A DNA stretch of 64,000 nt, from NCBI RefSeq assembly GCF_000744095.1, contig NZ_JQLI01000001.1, positions 1,674,001-1,738,000 on the forward strand, read 5' to 3'. The notes beneath the pieces were generated by a model, which worked only from the letters and a program-made list of their open reading frames with translations, ran no database searches and was not told the DNA's origin. Both the position numbers and the translations under genes were made by a program. The stretch is from Cupriavidus necator A5-1 (GTDB taxonomy: Bacteria; Pseudomonadota; Gammaproteobacteria; Burkholderiales; Burkholderiaceae). This document shows positions 54,109-62,895 of the stretch, piece by piece; the stretch's first letter is position 1; each line of letters starts with the position of its first letter.

Positions 54109-55377
54109 TCAGGCCTTGGCCAATGCCAGCGCCGCACCCGGCGCGATCGCCGCCTTTGCGCCGAGGTGTTGCTCAATCACCCCGGCGACCATATCCGCCG
54201 TCACCGCGGACAAGGTCCAACCCAGATGCCCATGCCCGGTGTTATAGAAGATGCACGGCGCACGCCCCCGACCGACACGCGGCAGCATGTCCGGCATCAT
54301 CGGCCGCAATCCCGCCCAGGGCACCACGCTGCGTGTGCTGACACGCGGGAAGCACTGCTGCACCCATTCCACCAGCGGCCGGATGCGGTCGGCGCGGATG
54401 TCGCGGTTGTAGCCGTTGAACTCCGCGGTGCCGGCCACGCGGAAGCGGTCGTCGCCCAGGCGGCTGGTCACCAGCTTGGTGGCATCGTCGAGCAGGCTGA
54501 CGGTCGGGGCCGCGGCACGGCTGGCCTCGTCGTTCAAATTGACCGTGATCGAATAGCCCTTGACCGGATAGATGTTGACGCGGTCACCCAGCCCGGCCGC
54601 CAGCGCGCGGCTGGCGGTGCCGGCGCAGATCACGGCGCCGTCGAAGGTCGACGTAGCCGTATCGGTGCCTTGCTGCACGGTCACGCTGGCACGCCTGCCA
54701 TCGGTCTTGACGGCGTGCACGTCCTGCCCGTAGAGGCAGCGCACGCCCAGGCGGTCGATGGCCGCGGCCAGGCCGCTGGTGAACTTGTGGATATCGCCGG
54801 TCGAGTCGCTCTCGGTGAAATACCCGCCGTAGTAAGAACCGCCCAGCGTCGGCTCGATCGCCCGCATCTCCTGCGGCGTCACGGTGCGCCGCTGCAGCCC
54901 GCCCTGCGCCAGCAGCGCGGAGACGCGGCCGGCATGCTCGAAGCCGGCCTTGTCGCGGTAGATATGGAGGATGCCTTCCTTCTTTAGGTCGAAATCGATG
55001 CCTTCCTGCGCCGCCCAGGCGAACAGGTGCTCGCGGGCCGCGATGGCCAGGCGCGCGGTCTCGATGGTGTTGCGGCGGTAGTGGGGGATCGACGCGATGA
55101 ACTCGGCGAACCACGTGAGCTTGTGCCAGCTCGGGCTGGGATTGACCAGCAGCGGGGCGTCGCTCCTGAGCATCCACTTGAGGCCCTTGACGATGGTCGA
55201 CCAGTGGGTCCAGACCTCGGCATTGGAGGCGGACAGCTGTCCGCCATTGGCGAACGAGGTCTCCATGGCGGCATAGCGATGCCGTTCGAACAGCGTGACG
55301 GAGAATCCGCGCCGGGCGAGCGCGTAGGCTGTGGTGACACCGGTGATGCCACCGCCGATGACGGCGATTGTCTTCAT
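54109..55377 (-). CDS. dadA: FAD-dependent D-amino-acid dehydrogenase (DadA-like), under glycine riboswitch
   Basis: A 422-residue flavoprotein of the DAO family. The FAD motif is AVIGGGITGVTTAYALARRG (residues 4-23) and the C-terminal block is GLRPMMPDMLPRVGRGRAPCIFYNTGHGHLGWTL, here residues 356-389. DadA enzymes deaminate D-amino acids into 2-oxoacids with electrons passed to quinone. The tandem glycine aptamers in front suggest glycine is a cue or substrate (a glycine dehydrogenase-like activity), so the symbol gives the family, not a proven substrate. The ATG at 55377 fits family starts. Confidence 0.85.
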   Translation of the reverse strand: MKTIAVIGGGITGVTTAYALARRGFSVTLFERHRYAAMETSFANGGQLSASNAEVWTHWSTIVKGLKWMLRSDAPLLVNPSPSWHKLTWFAEFIASIPHYRRNTIETARLAIAAREHLFAWAAQEGIDFDLKKEGILHIYRDKAGFEHAGRVSALLAQGGLQRRTVTPQEMRAIEPTLGGSYYGGYFTESDSTGDIHKFTSGLAAAIDRLGVRCLYGQDVHAVKTDGRRASVTVQQGTDTATSTFDGAVICAGTASRALAAGLGDRVNIYPVKGYSITVNLNDEASRAAAPTVSLLDDATKLVTSRLGDDRFRVAGTAEFNGYNRDIRADRIRPLVEWVQQCFPRVSTRSVVPWAGLRPMMPDMLPRVGRGRAPCIFYNTGHGHLGWTLSAVTADMVAGVIEQHLGAKAAIAPGAALALAKA

Positions 55378-55442
55378 GAGCTGCAGGCTCCAGGAACGTC
55401 GATGGTGGGAGTCCATACGCAACGTGCGTAGCGGACGCCCCC

Positions 55443-55642
55443 TCTGTTCTGGACCTGAGAGATTCACGACACCTCGCCAGGGCGATGCGCGCTTGCTCCT
55501 TCGGTATGCCGGCGGACGATGACGCCGGGCATTCTTCAGAGTGCACTGCTAGTGATACCGGTCCTTTTGCCTGAGAGTTTCCGGGGCGGTTGCTCCTTCG
55601 GCGCTGTCCCGCGGCGGTTGCCGCCGGATCAGTCTCTCCCAG
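55443..55642 (-). promoter_or_regulatory. Tandem glycine riboswitch
   Basis: Read on the minus strand, the first aptamer starts GGGAGAGACT (55640 leftwards), has the core CGCCGAAGGAGCAACCGCC and the closing CUCUCAGGCAAAAGGACCG (near 55584-55556). The second, after a short linker, has ACCGAAGGAGCAAGCG (about 55510-55490) and CUCUCAGGUCC AGAAC (near 55460-55445). The two 'GAAGGAGCAA' and 'CUCUCAGG' elements are the defining parts of glycine aptamers. It ends about 65 nt before the dadA-like ATG, so it should turn this gene on or off with glycine. Confidence 0.88.
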
Positions 55643-55918
55643 CATCACACTGGCTTGACGCCAACCCGGGCAATGTAGAGATAAGGCCCGGCCTTGGATA
55701 TGCGGGTTTACGCGAGTGGCGCGATGCGGCAATCCGCCGTGCGTCGTGGGACGAGGCGAGCACTTTCATCGCAGCTCCGGCGCCGTCCGCGTCGCTATGT
55801 CGCACCGGCCAGCACCTGCTTGCCACCTAAAATGTCAGCGCTCGCTCTCGGGAGGAAGCGCCGGATACACAGCGCGCCCAGGGCGGGCGAGCCAAAAAGA
55901 CGAGAACAAGGTTTTCCA

Positions 55919-58192
55919 GTGAAGAAGAATCGGATTGCGCTGGCCGCATCGGCCGCGCTGATGGGCCCTGGCATGGCGGGCGCGCAGGTGGCCGCGCCTG
56001 AGCCGCTGCAGGAGGTGGTGGTCTCGGCCAAGACCGAGCGTAGTGAAACTCCCGCCACGCCGCCCAATACGCCGTCGCCGGCCTATGGCATCAGCAGCAA
56101 GCGCATGGCGGACTTCAATGTGGTGAACACCGAGGACGCGCTCAAGTACGCGCCCAATCTCGCCGTGCGCAAGCGCTTTATCGGCGATATGAATTCGATC
56201 ATCTCGGTGCGCAGCACCAGCTCGCGCCAGTCGGCGCGGGGGCTGGTCTATGCGGACGGCCTGCTGCTGTCCAACCTGCTGGGCTCGGATTTCACCTTCC
56301 CGCCGCGCTGGTCGCTGGTCAACGCCGCCGAGATCGAGCGCGTGGACGTGCTGTACGGCCCGTATTCGGCACTGTACCCGGGCAATTCGTTGGGCGCGAC
56401 GGTGCTGATCTCGACGCGCACCCCGCAGAAGTTCGAGGGCGATGCCAGCGTGCAGCTGTTCACGCAGCGCTTCGGCCTGTACGGCACGCATGACAATTTC
56501 AACGGCGTGCATGCAAACGCCTACGTGGGCGACCGCGTAGGCCCGTTCTCCTGGCTGGTCAGCGTGGACCGGCAGGACAGCAAGAGCCAGCCGCTGAGCT
56601 TCTACACCGCGGCGCGTTCGTCCGCCCGCGCCACTTCCGCAGACAAGCCGGTCACCGGCGCCTTCTTCGACAAAGACCAGACCGGCGCCGACCGCGTGGT
56701 GATGGGCGTCAACAGCGAGGGCGTCACGCACACGGTGCAGGACCAGCTCAAGGTCAAGCTGGGCTACGACATCACCAATACGCTCCAAGCGCAGTTCACG
56801 GCCGCGTACTGGCAGCAGGACCGATCCAGCGCCACCGGCAGCTACCTGCGCGATGCCGATGGCAACGTCGTCTCGAACGGCCCGGTGAATATCGGCGGCT
56901 TTCGCTATGTGATTCCCGCCAACGCCTTTGCCCCGAGCAACGGCGAGGACGCGCGCTGGCTCTACGGCCTGTCGCTGCGCACGCGCAACGAGACCGGCTG
57001 GAACTTCTCCGGCGTGGCGTCGCTGTTCGAAGTCGGCAAGGACGTAAGCCGCACCGCCAACACCGCCGGCAACGGGCCGGGCACCGTGACCTATGGCGAC
57101 GGCACCGGCTGGCGCACGCTGGACCTGAAGGCCGACTACCGTCCGCAGCAACTGCAGGGCGGGCACTGGGTCACCCTCGGCTACCACTACGACAACTACC
57201 GGCTGACCAATACCACCTACAACACCTCGGACTGGCAGGCGGCGACCATCACCGCCTTCAACAATGCCTTTGCCGGCAAGACCGAGACCCAGGCACTGTA
57301 TGCGCAGGATGCCTGGTACTTCGCCCCGGACTGGAAGCTGATCCCCGGCGTGCGCTACGAGCACTGGCGCGCCTATGATGGCAGCCGCAGCCAGCCCGGC
57401 GTGAATATCGGCTACCCGGTGCGCAGCGAATCCAACTGGTCGCCCAAGCTGGCACTGGAAAAGGCGATCGGGCAGGACTGGCTGAGCCGGCTGTCGCTGG
57501 GCCAGGCCTATCGCTACCCGACCGTCAGCGAGCTGTTCCAGGGGCGCATCACCGGCACCTCGCTGGTCAACAACGATCCCAACCTGCGGCCCGAGCGCTC
57601 GTTCTCCAAGGACCTGACCTTCGAGCGCACGGTGGAGCGGGCATATTTCCGCGTCTCGGTGTATGAGGACGATATCCGCGACGCGCTGGTGAGCCAGACC
57701 AACACCACCGTGTTCCCGACCGTCACCAGCTTCCAGAACGTTGACCGCGTGCGCACGCGCGGCATCGAGCTGGCGTATGACGCGCGCGATGTCTTCATCA
57801 AGGGCTTCGACCTGTCGGCCAGCGGCGCCTACAACCATTCGAAGACGCTGGAGAACGCCAACAACCCGGCCTCGGTGGGCAAGTATTTCTACCGGATCCC
57901 CAAATGGCGTGCCAACCTGGTCGGCACCTATCGCATCACGCCGGCCTGGGCCGGCACGCTGGCGATGACCTATTCCGGGCGGCAGTACAATACGCTCGAC
58001 AATTCGGACGTCAACCCTGACACCTTCGGCGGCACCAGCAGCTTCCTGACCTTCGATGTCAAGGTGACTTACCGGCCTGCCAGGAACGTGCGTCTCGGTC
58101 TTGGCATCGACAACCTGACCGACCAGCGCTACTACGTCTACCACCCGTATCCGGGCCGGACGTTCTACGCCGAGGCCAAGCTCTCCTTCTAA
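55919..58192 (+). CDS. TonB-dependent outer-membrane receptor
   Basis: A 757-residue receptor starting at a GTG (residues KKNRIALAASAALMGPGMAG form the signal peptide). The plug domain (residues 60-190) has NTEDALKYAPNLAVRKRF and RVDVLYGPYSALYPGNSLG; the barrel ends in ...YAEAKLSF with the terminal Phe of outer-membrane proteins. No ATG fits, so GTG at 55919 is preferred over the longer open frame to 55694. It is the first gene of a trio with a sialidase-fold lipid-free secreted protein and a thioredoxin. Ligand unknown; a siderophore or metal chelate is likely. Confidence 0.88.
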   Translation: MKKNRIALAASAALMGPGMAGAQVAAPEPLQEVVVSAKTERSETPATPPNTPSPAYGISSKRMADFNVVNTEDALKYAPNLAVRKRFIGDMNSIISVRSTSSRQSARGLVYADGLLLSNLLGSDFTFPPRWSLVNAAEIERVDVLYGPYSALYPGNSLGATVLISTRTPQKFEGDASVQLFTQRFGLYGTHDNFNGVHANAYVGDRVGPFSWLVSVDRQDSKSQPLSFYTAARSSARATSADKPVTGAFFDKDQTGADRVVMGVNSEGVTHTVQDQLKVKLGYDITNTLQAQFTAAYWQQDRSSATGSYLRDADGNVVSNGPVNIGGFRYVIPANAFAPSNGEDARWLYGLSLRTRNETGWNFSGVASLFEVGKDVSRTANTAGNGPGTVTYGDGTGWRTLDLKADYRPQQLQGGHWVTLGYHYDNYRLTNTTYNTSDWQAATITAFNNAFAGKTETQALYAQDAWYFAPDWKLIPGVRYEHWRAYDGSRSQPGVNIGYPVRSESNWSPKLALEKAIGQDWLSRLSLGQAYRYPTVSELFQGRITGTSLVNNDPNLRPERSFSKDLTFERTVERAYFRVSVYEDDIRDALVSQTNTTVFPTVTSFQNVDRVRTRGIELAYDARDVFIKGFDLSASGAYNHSKTLENANNPASVGKYFYRIPKWRANLVGTYRITPAWAGTLAMTYSGRQYNTLDNSDVNPDTFGGTSSFLTFDVKVTYRPARNVRLGLGIDNLTDQRYYVYHPYPGRTFYAEAKLSF

Positions 58193-58217
58193 GCAATTGA
58201 ACAGGCTGACCACAACC

Positions 58218-59438
58218 ATGACAGGCATGCGCCCCGGCTTCCGCTTAATCGTTGCCGGGCTGCTGGCCTGCACCGCGCTGGCGGGCACCGCGCAAACGCA
58301 TGGCAACCACAGTGGCCACGGTGGCCAGGCCAAGGCCGCGAAGATGAGCGAGCTGGGCACCGGCGCCGCGTTCGATCGCGACGGCAAGCTGTGGATCGCC
58401 TACAAGGACGGCCCCTACGTTGCGGTGCGTTCATCGACTGACTTTGGCCGCAGCTTTGGACCCGGGCAGCATGTCAACAGCGCACCGGAGGCCGTCGCCG
58501 CCGACCACGACAGCCGGCCCAAGGTGGCCACCGGGCGCGACGGCGAGATCTTCATCACCTGGACCCAGCCGCGGCCCAAGCCCTGGACCGGCTTTATCCG
58601 CTTTGCGCGCTCCACCGACGGCGGCAAGTCCTTTGCCGAGCCGCTGACGGTCCATGCCAATCGCGACGAGATCACACACCGCTTCGACGCCATCGCGGTC
58701 GACCGGTCCGGCCGCATCTTCGTCAGCTGGATCGACAAGCGCGACGTCATTGCCGCCGAGGCGCGCAAGCAGCCGTATGCCGGCGCCGCGATCTACTACG
58801 CCGTATCGGCCGACCACGGCAAGAGCTTCCAGGGCGACTACAAGATCGCCGACCAGTCGTGCGAATGCTGCCGCATCGCCATGTCGCCCACGCCCGACGG
58901 CAACATGCTGGCGCTGTGGCGCCACGTGTTCCCGCCCAACGCCCGCGATCACGCGCTCGCGCAACTGGGCGCCGACGGCACCGCCACGCCGCTGCAGCGC
59001 GCCACCTTCGACGACTGGCGCATCGACGCCTGCCCGCATCAGGGGCCGGGCGCGTCGGTGGCGCCGGACGGCACGCTGCACATGGTCTGGTTCAACCTGC
59101 GCGAAGGCAAGCCCACGGTGTCGGTCGGCCGCTGGAAGGACGGCAAGCTGCAGGCGCAGCGCCCGCTCGACGACCCGCGCGCGCAGCATGCCGATATCGT
59201 CGCGCTCGACAACAACGAGATCGCGGTCGCGTGGAAGTCGTTCGATGGCCAGCAGACGCGCCTGTCCGCCATGCTGTCGCACGACGGCGGCAAGACCTGG
59301 CAGACCCGGCAGGTGGCCCGCACCGAACGCGACTCTGATCAACCGCACGTGCTGCAGCATGCAGGCCGCGCCTACGTGCTGTGGCGCACCGAGGCCGAAG
59401 GCTTCCAGGTGTTTCCGCTGGGCAAGGAGGGCGCATGA
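58218..59438 (+). CDS. Secreted sialidase-fold (BNR repeat) protein with CECC motif
   Basis: A 406-residue protein with a signal peptide (MTGMRPGFRLIVAGLLACTA) and a His-rich start (THGNHSGHGG). Several BNR/Asp-box repeats (SSTDFGRSFG, STDGGKSFAE, SADHGKSFQG, SHDGGKTWQT) indicate a beta-propeller. The motif DQSCECCRIAMS and the histidines suggest metal binding. Catalytic sialidase residues cannot be identified, so sialidase activity is doubtful. The ATG at 58218 was chosen; a TTG at 58197 is possible. The stop overlaps the thioredoxin start (ATGA). It may help the TonB receptor capture a ligand. Confidence 0.78.
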   Translation: MTGMRPGFRLIVAGLLACTALAGTAQTHGNHSGHGGQAKAAKMSELGTGAAFDRDGKLWIAYKDGPYVAVRSSTDFGRSFGPGQHVNSAPEAVAADHDSRPKVATGRDGEIFITWTQPRPKPWTGFIRFARSTDGGKSFAEPLTVHANRDEITHRFDAIAVDRSGRIFVSWIDKRDVIAAEARKQPYAGAAIYYAVSADHGKSFQGDYKIADQSCECCRIAMSPTPDGNMLALWRHVFPPNARDHALAQLGADGTATPLQRATFDDWRIDACPHQGPGASVAPDGTLHMVWFNLREGKPTVSVGRWKDGKLQAQRPLDDPRAQHADIVALDNNEIAVAWKSFDGQQTRLSAMLSHDGGKTWQTRQVARTERDSDQPHVLQHAGRAYVLWRTEAEGFQVFPLGKEGA

Positions 59439-59953
59439 AGCCGATCCGCCGCAAGCTGCTGGTTGCCGCGGCCATTGCCCTGACGGGCATGCCCGTCGCC
59501 AATGCCGCCGGCAAGAAGGATGAAGCGGCAGCCAGCCGCGTGGCCGTATTCGAATCCGCCAGCGCCGCGCAACTCACCAGCAGCCAGAAAGGCAAGCCGT
59601 TCGTGCTACTGGTGTGGTCGCTCGACTGCGTCTATTGCAAGCGCAATTTCGACGCCGTCGGCAAGTTGCACGCGCGCTATCCTGACCTGCGCGTCGTCAC
59701 GCTCGCGATGGACAGCCCCGAAGCGCTGCCGCAGGTGCGGCAGCTGCTCAAGCGGGTCAACCTCACGCGCAACGCGTGGGTGTTCGGCAGCGAGCCGCAG
59801 GAGCGGCTGCGCTATGCGGTCGACCCCGATTGGATGGGCGAGATGCCGCGCACCTACTTCTATCGCGCGGACGGCCAGCGGCAGGGCATGTCCGGCGTGA
59901 TCAGCGATGCGGACTGGGACAAGCACCTGCGCTGGGCTGGCTTCGCAGGCTGA
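59435..59953 (+). CDS. Secreted thioredoxin-fold (TlpA-like) protein
   Basis: A 172-residue protein with a signal peptide (KLLVAAAIALTGMPVANAA) and a thioredoxin-fold with active-site CVYC in LLVWSLDCVYCKRNFD (residues 58-73). These periplasmic oxidoreductases reduce disulfides or act in metal-centre assembly. Its ATG overlaps the stop of the sialidase-fold gene, and that protein has a CxCC motif, so the thioredoxin may keep those cysteines reduced. Last gene of the trio. Confidence 0.85.
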   Translation: MKPIRRKLLVAAAIALTGMPVANAAGKKDEAAASRVAVFESASAAQLTSSQKGKPFVLLVWSLDCVYCKRNFDAVGKLHARYPDLRVVTLAMDSPEALPQVRQLLKRVNLTRNAWVFGSEPQERLRYAVDPDWMGEMPRTYFYRADGQRQGMSGVISDADWDKHLRWAGFAG

Positions 59954-60011
59954 GTTCGCCTGAACGCGCTGGCCCCGGCGCCGCAACGGGCGGCCGGGCC
60001 GGCGTCATATT

Positions 60012-60458
60012 TCAGGACAATTCCTTCGGCAGCTTGCCGCCGTTGGCCGCCAGTTCCTGCATCAGTCGCTTGTGCAACCAGATGTTCATCGCCGCCGAGT
60101 CGTTCGTGTCGCCGGTGTATTGCAGCTCGCGCGCCAGCTCCTTGCGGTGCTCCAGGCTGCTGTCGATGCCCAGCGCCTTCATCGTGTCGACGATGGAGGT
60201 GCGCCACTCCAGTTTCTGCCCGCTTTCCGAGACCAGGCGGTCCATGATGGCCTCGACATCGACGCCGGACAGCGGCGTGGGTTTGGCCGCAGTGGCCGCC
60301 CCGGCGCTGCCCGGGGCGGTGCCGCCTGCCGGCGCGGTAGTGGCAGGGCCCGACGGCGCCGCGCCGGCGGATGTTGGCGTGCCGGGGGTAGTGCCGGTGG
60401 TGGCGGCCGGCTTGGCCTTCCCTAGCAGCTTGTTGAGGATGTCCTTGAAGATGCTCAT
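60012..60458 (-). CDS. DUF3597-family protein
   Basis: A 148-residue protein beginning MSIFKDILNKLLGKAKPA, with a Pro/Ala/Thr/Gly-rich linker (residues 18-62) and a C-terminal domain VDVEAIMDRLVSESGQKLEWRTSIVDTMKALG characteristic of DUF3597, here residues 66-97. The function is unknown; the family resembles a small helical domain found with LysM-type proteins. No signal peptide. It is convergent with the thioredoxin gene (58 bp). Confidence 0.8.
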   Translation of the reverse strand: MSIFKDILNKLLGKAKPAATTGTTPGTPTSAGAAPSGPATTAPAGGTAPGSAGAATAAKPTPLSGVDVEAIMDRLVSESGQKLEWRTSIVDTMKALGIDSSLEHRKELARELQYTGDTNDSAAMNIWLHKRLMQELAANGGKLPKELS

Positions 60459-60605
60459 GGCTGGCTCCTGGTTGATGTTTCGGGCTACAGGGCCACGCAT
60501 GATCCGGGCCATCTTTCCAGCGATGCCAGGTGTCGGCCGGGGCTGATGGGTTGTAAATGCTGCATGCAGCGTCGCCCGCTTGTCCACGCGCTTGCCGAGA
60601 CCGAT

Positions 60606-61811
60606 CTACTCATACAAGTGAAAGGCGCTGAAATCCCGTAGCCGGTAACCAGCCTTGGCGAGCTTGTCGAATTCCTCCTGGTAGCTGTCGCCCAGCATGT
60701 TGTGGCGCGCCTGCCAGGCCGGGCCGTCCGCCTTCTCCCAGATGGCCGCATAGCGGCCGCTGTCGCCGGCCTTCCAGCTGCTCAGGTGCACCAGCCGATA
60801 GCCCTGCTGGCCGAGCTCGTTGAAGGCCTGCTGGTACTGCGCCGAGGTCATGCCGTGGCGCGCGGCGAAAGGCGGACTGGCACGCTTCTCGAAGATGGCG
60901 GCGTAAAGGTCCTGGCCGTTGACGTTGTAGCCGCTCACGCGCACGGGGCGGAAGCCATCGCGCACCGCGCGGTCGAACTCGGCCTGGTAGGCCGCCGCGG
61001 TAATGCCGTGGAAGGCGCGGAACTCGGGGCCCTGCACCTTTTCGAAGATGACCGTGTAGAGGTCGATGCCGCCGCTGGTGAAGCCAGCCACGTCGACCGG
61101 CCGGTAGCCGGCCTGGACCCAGCGGTCGAATTCGCGCTGGTACTCCGCGCGCGTGAGGCCGTGGCGCGCGACAAAGGCTGGGCCCTGCCCATGCTCGAAG
61201 AGCGCAGCGTAGGTCGGCCTGCCATTGACACCATACCCGCGCACGGCAACCGGCCGGAAGCCACGCGCCACCAGGCTCTCAAACTCCTGCTGGTACTGCT
61301 GCGCGCTCAGCCCGTGCCGCGCCTCCCAGGCGGGTCCGGAAGACTTGTCCCATAGCGCCGCAAAGTTGGTCAGGTCGGGATTGGTGCGCAAGGCCGCGCG
61401 CGATGACGCGGTATTGCTGCGGCAGCAGAACACCTTGCTGCCGGTCACGCACGCGGCACCGCTGAAGCTGCCCGCGGGCGGTGTGCGCCGCTGCTCGCCC
61501 GCGCCGCAACTGCCGTCGCAAAACGGCGCGGTGCCATCCCAGCGGCATTCGCTGCCCTGGGCCGCGGGGCAGCACAGCGCCTTGCTGCCGGTCAGGCAGG
61601 CTTCTCCGAAGTCCGTATTCTGGATGCCGGGAAACGCGTCCTGCCAGTGATCCGGCAATGCGCTGAGACGCATGGTCTCCGACTCGCCGCCGCGGCAGGA
61701 GCCGCTGCAAAAGGGCGCGGTACCGTCCCAGCGGCACGTCTGCGCCAGCGCGAGGGAGGCCGCCGTGGCAGCAAGCAGGGCGACGAGCGCCGCGATGAAG
61801 GGCTTGACCAT
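60606..61811 (-). CDS. Secreted Cys-rich protein with five BTRD1-like tandem repeats
   Basis: A 401-residue exported protein (signal MVKPFIAALVALLAATAASL, cut before QTCRW). Two cysteine modules (residues 26-81 and 89-130) share CRWDGTAPFC-GSC and GSK-x-CC. Then come five repeats of about 50 residues (150-197, 198-248, 249-300, 301-350, 351-401), each with an F/YxxxWEK or FEK-GPxFxARHG core and Y-EFDxxxxxGYRPV. The repeats match the 'bacterial tandem repeat domain 1' known from hydrolase tails. No catalytic domain is attached. Role unknown; binding to a surface is possible. Confidence 0.75.
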   Translation of the reverse strand: MVKPFIAALVALLAATAASLALAQTCRWDGTAPFCSGSCRGGESETMRLSALPDHWQDAFPGIQNTDFGEACLTGSKALCCPAAQGSECRWDGTAPFCDGSCGAGEQRRTPPAGSFSGAACVTGSKVFCCRSNTASSRAALRTNPDLTNFAALWDKSSGPAWEARHGLSAQQYQQEFESLVARGFRPVAVRGYGVNGRPTYAALFEHGQGPAFVARHGLTRAEYQREFDRWVQAGYRPVDVAGFTSGGIDLYTVIFEKVQGPEFRAFHGITAAAYQAEFDRAVRDGFRPVRVSGYNVNGQDLYAAIFEKRASPPFAARHGMTSAQYQQAFNELGQQGYRLVHLSSWKAGDSGRYAAIWEKADGPAWQARHNMLGDSYQEEFDKLAKAGYRLRDFSAFHLYE

Positions 61812-62215
61812 GCGAGCCTCCCTCCGGAAAGAAGCGCGCAAGCGATGAATCCGCTGGGCCGAAGGCGGTGCCCTTGCGCGCAGAGGGCGTGCGCTACGGG
61901 CAAGTTTAGGCAGGCGTGGCGGGGGCTGTGGAAAGAGTTTCTAAGGACTGATCTGTGCAGCAGGCAAGATGTAACATCGCTGATACCGCCTCATGCGCCA
62001 CACCGTCCAAAGGTTTTTGCGCCAGATCAAGTTACGGTGTGGATCCCTGCCTACAGTGGAGACGGCGGCAGCCGGCCAGTCCGGGCGTCGCGCCATTGCC
62101 GTCCGGTCTCGTCCAGGCGCCTGCCCGCCTGAGATCCGCAGGATCGATGCCATCGCGCCCGCGATGACATCGACGATGACCTCCGCCGTGGACAGACAGG
62201 TCGAGGTGCGCGCCA
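61812..62215. other. 404-bp intergenic region with dyads
   Basis: It separates divergent genes. It contains a 9-bp inverted repeat, CCACACCGT (61998-62006) and ACGGTGTGG (62034-62042), enclosing TTGCGCCAGATCAA (62017-62030). No other gene is seen. Confidence 0.45.
62017..62030. promoter_or_regulatory. Possible FNR/ANR-like box
   Basis: TTGCGCCAGATCAA has a perfect right half-site (ATCAA) and a 2-mismatch left half (TTGCG) relative to TTGAT-N4-ATCAA. It lies 186 bp before the membrane-protein gene, inside a larger dyad. Low information; could be chance. Confidence 0.25.
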
Positions 62216-62893
62216 GTGTTGACTACTTCCATCGATCCGCATGCCGCCGAAGAGCGCCCCCGCCTGCTCGATACCGTCGACCGGGTCTCCGAGATGTGCT
62301 TCGGCCTGTTCATGGCGCTGACCTTCGTCGGGGCGGTATCGGCTGTGGCGGCCCCGGCAGATGCCGGCCGTGTCATGTTCAATACGGCCCTCGGCTGCAA
62401 CCTGGCCTGGGGGCTTGTCGATGCGGTGATGTACCTGGTCCGGACCCTGACCGAACGGGGGCGCAAGCTGTCGCTGGTCAAGGCGGTGCGCAGCGCAAAC
62501 GATCCGTCTGAGGCCATCGCGCGCCTGCGCGATGCGCTTTCGCCGCCTTTGCGGACACTGGTCGCCGACACGGAGCTGGAGGCGATGCGCAGCCGGATCG
62601 CCAGATCGACCGACTGGCCTGAGAAGCCCGCGCTGCGCGGCCAGGACTTTCTTGCGGCAGCGGCGATCTTCGGGATTGTCGTGCTCGCGACGTTCCCGGT
62701 TGCGCTTCCCTTCATTGTCATTAACGACGTCCCGACGGCGCTGCTGGTATCGCGGGTCCTGACCATCGTGATGTTGTTCGGCGCCGGCATTGCCCTCGGG
62801 CGCCATGCCGGCTTCGGCGGCTGGATGGCAGGCTTGGCCATGACGGTGCTGGGCATCGCGCTGACCGTGGCCATTATCCTGCTGGGAGGCTGA
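62216..62893 (+). CDS. Integral membrane protein, VIT1/CCC1-like arrangement
   Basis: A 225-residue protein with about five hydrophobic helices (e.g. EMCFGLFMALTFVGAVS, IFGIVVLATFPVALPF, WMAGLAMTVLGIALTV). The start FGLFMALTFVG and the spacing of two N-terminal and three C-terminal helices around a polar helix recall VIT/CCC1-like metal transporters, but the key motifs cannot be verified. The frame starts at a GTG (62216), directly followed by a TTG; either may be used. It precedes the outer-membrane-like gene by 2 bp, so they form an operon. Confidence 0.65.
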   Translation: MLTTSIDPHAAEERPRLLDTVDRVSEMCFGLFMALTFVGAVSAVAAPADAGRVMFNTALGCNLAWGLVDAVMYLVRTLTERGRKLSLVKAVRSANDPSEAIARLRDALSPPLRTLVADTELEAMRSRIARSTDWPEKPALRGQDFLAAAAIFGIVVLATFPVALPFIVINDVPTALLVSRVLTIVMLFGAGIALGRHAGFGGWMAGLAMTVLGIALTVAIILLGG

Positions 62894-62895
62894 GC

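Noticed and set aside
55835-58387. 850-codon leftward open frame
   Set aside because: It is antisense to the TonB receptor, whose plug and barrel motifs are clear. The leftward translation has no recognisable domain.
58218-59438. Functional sialidase
   Set aside because: BNR repeats are present, but the catalytic Arg triad, Tyr and Asp cannot be identified, and the operon context points to uptake rather than glycan breakdown.
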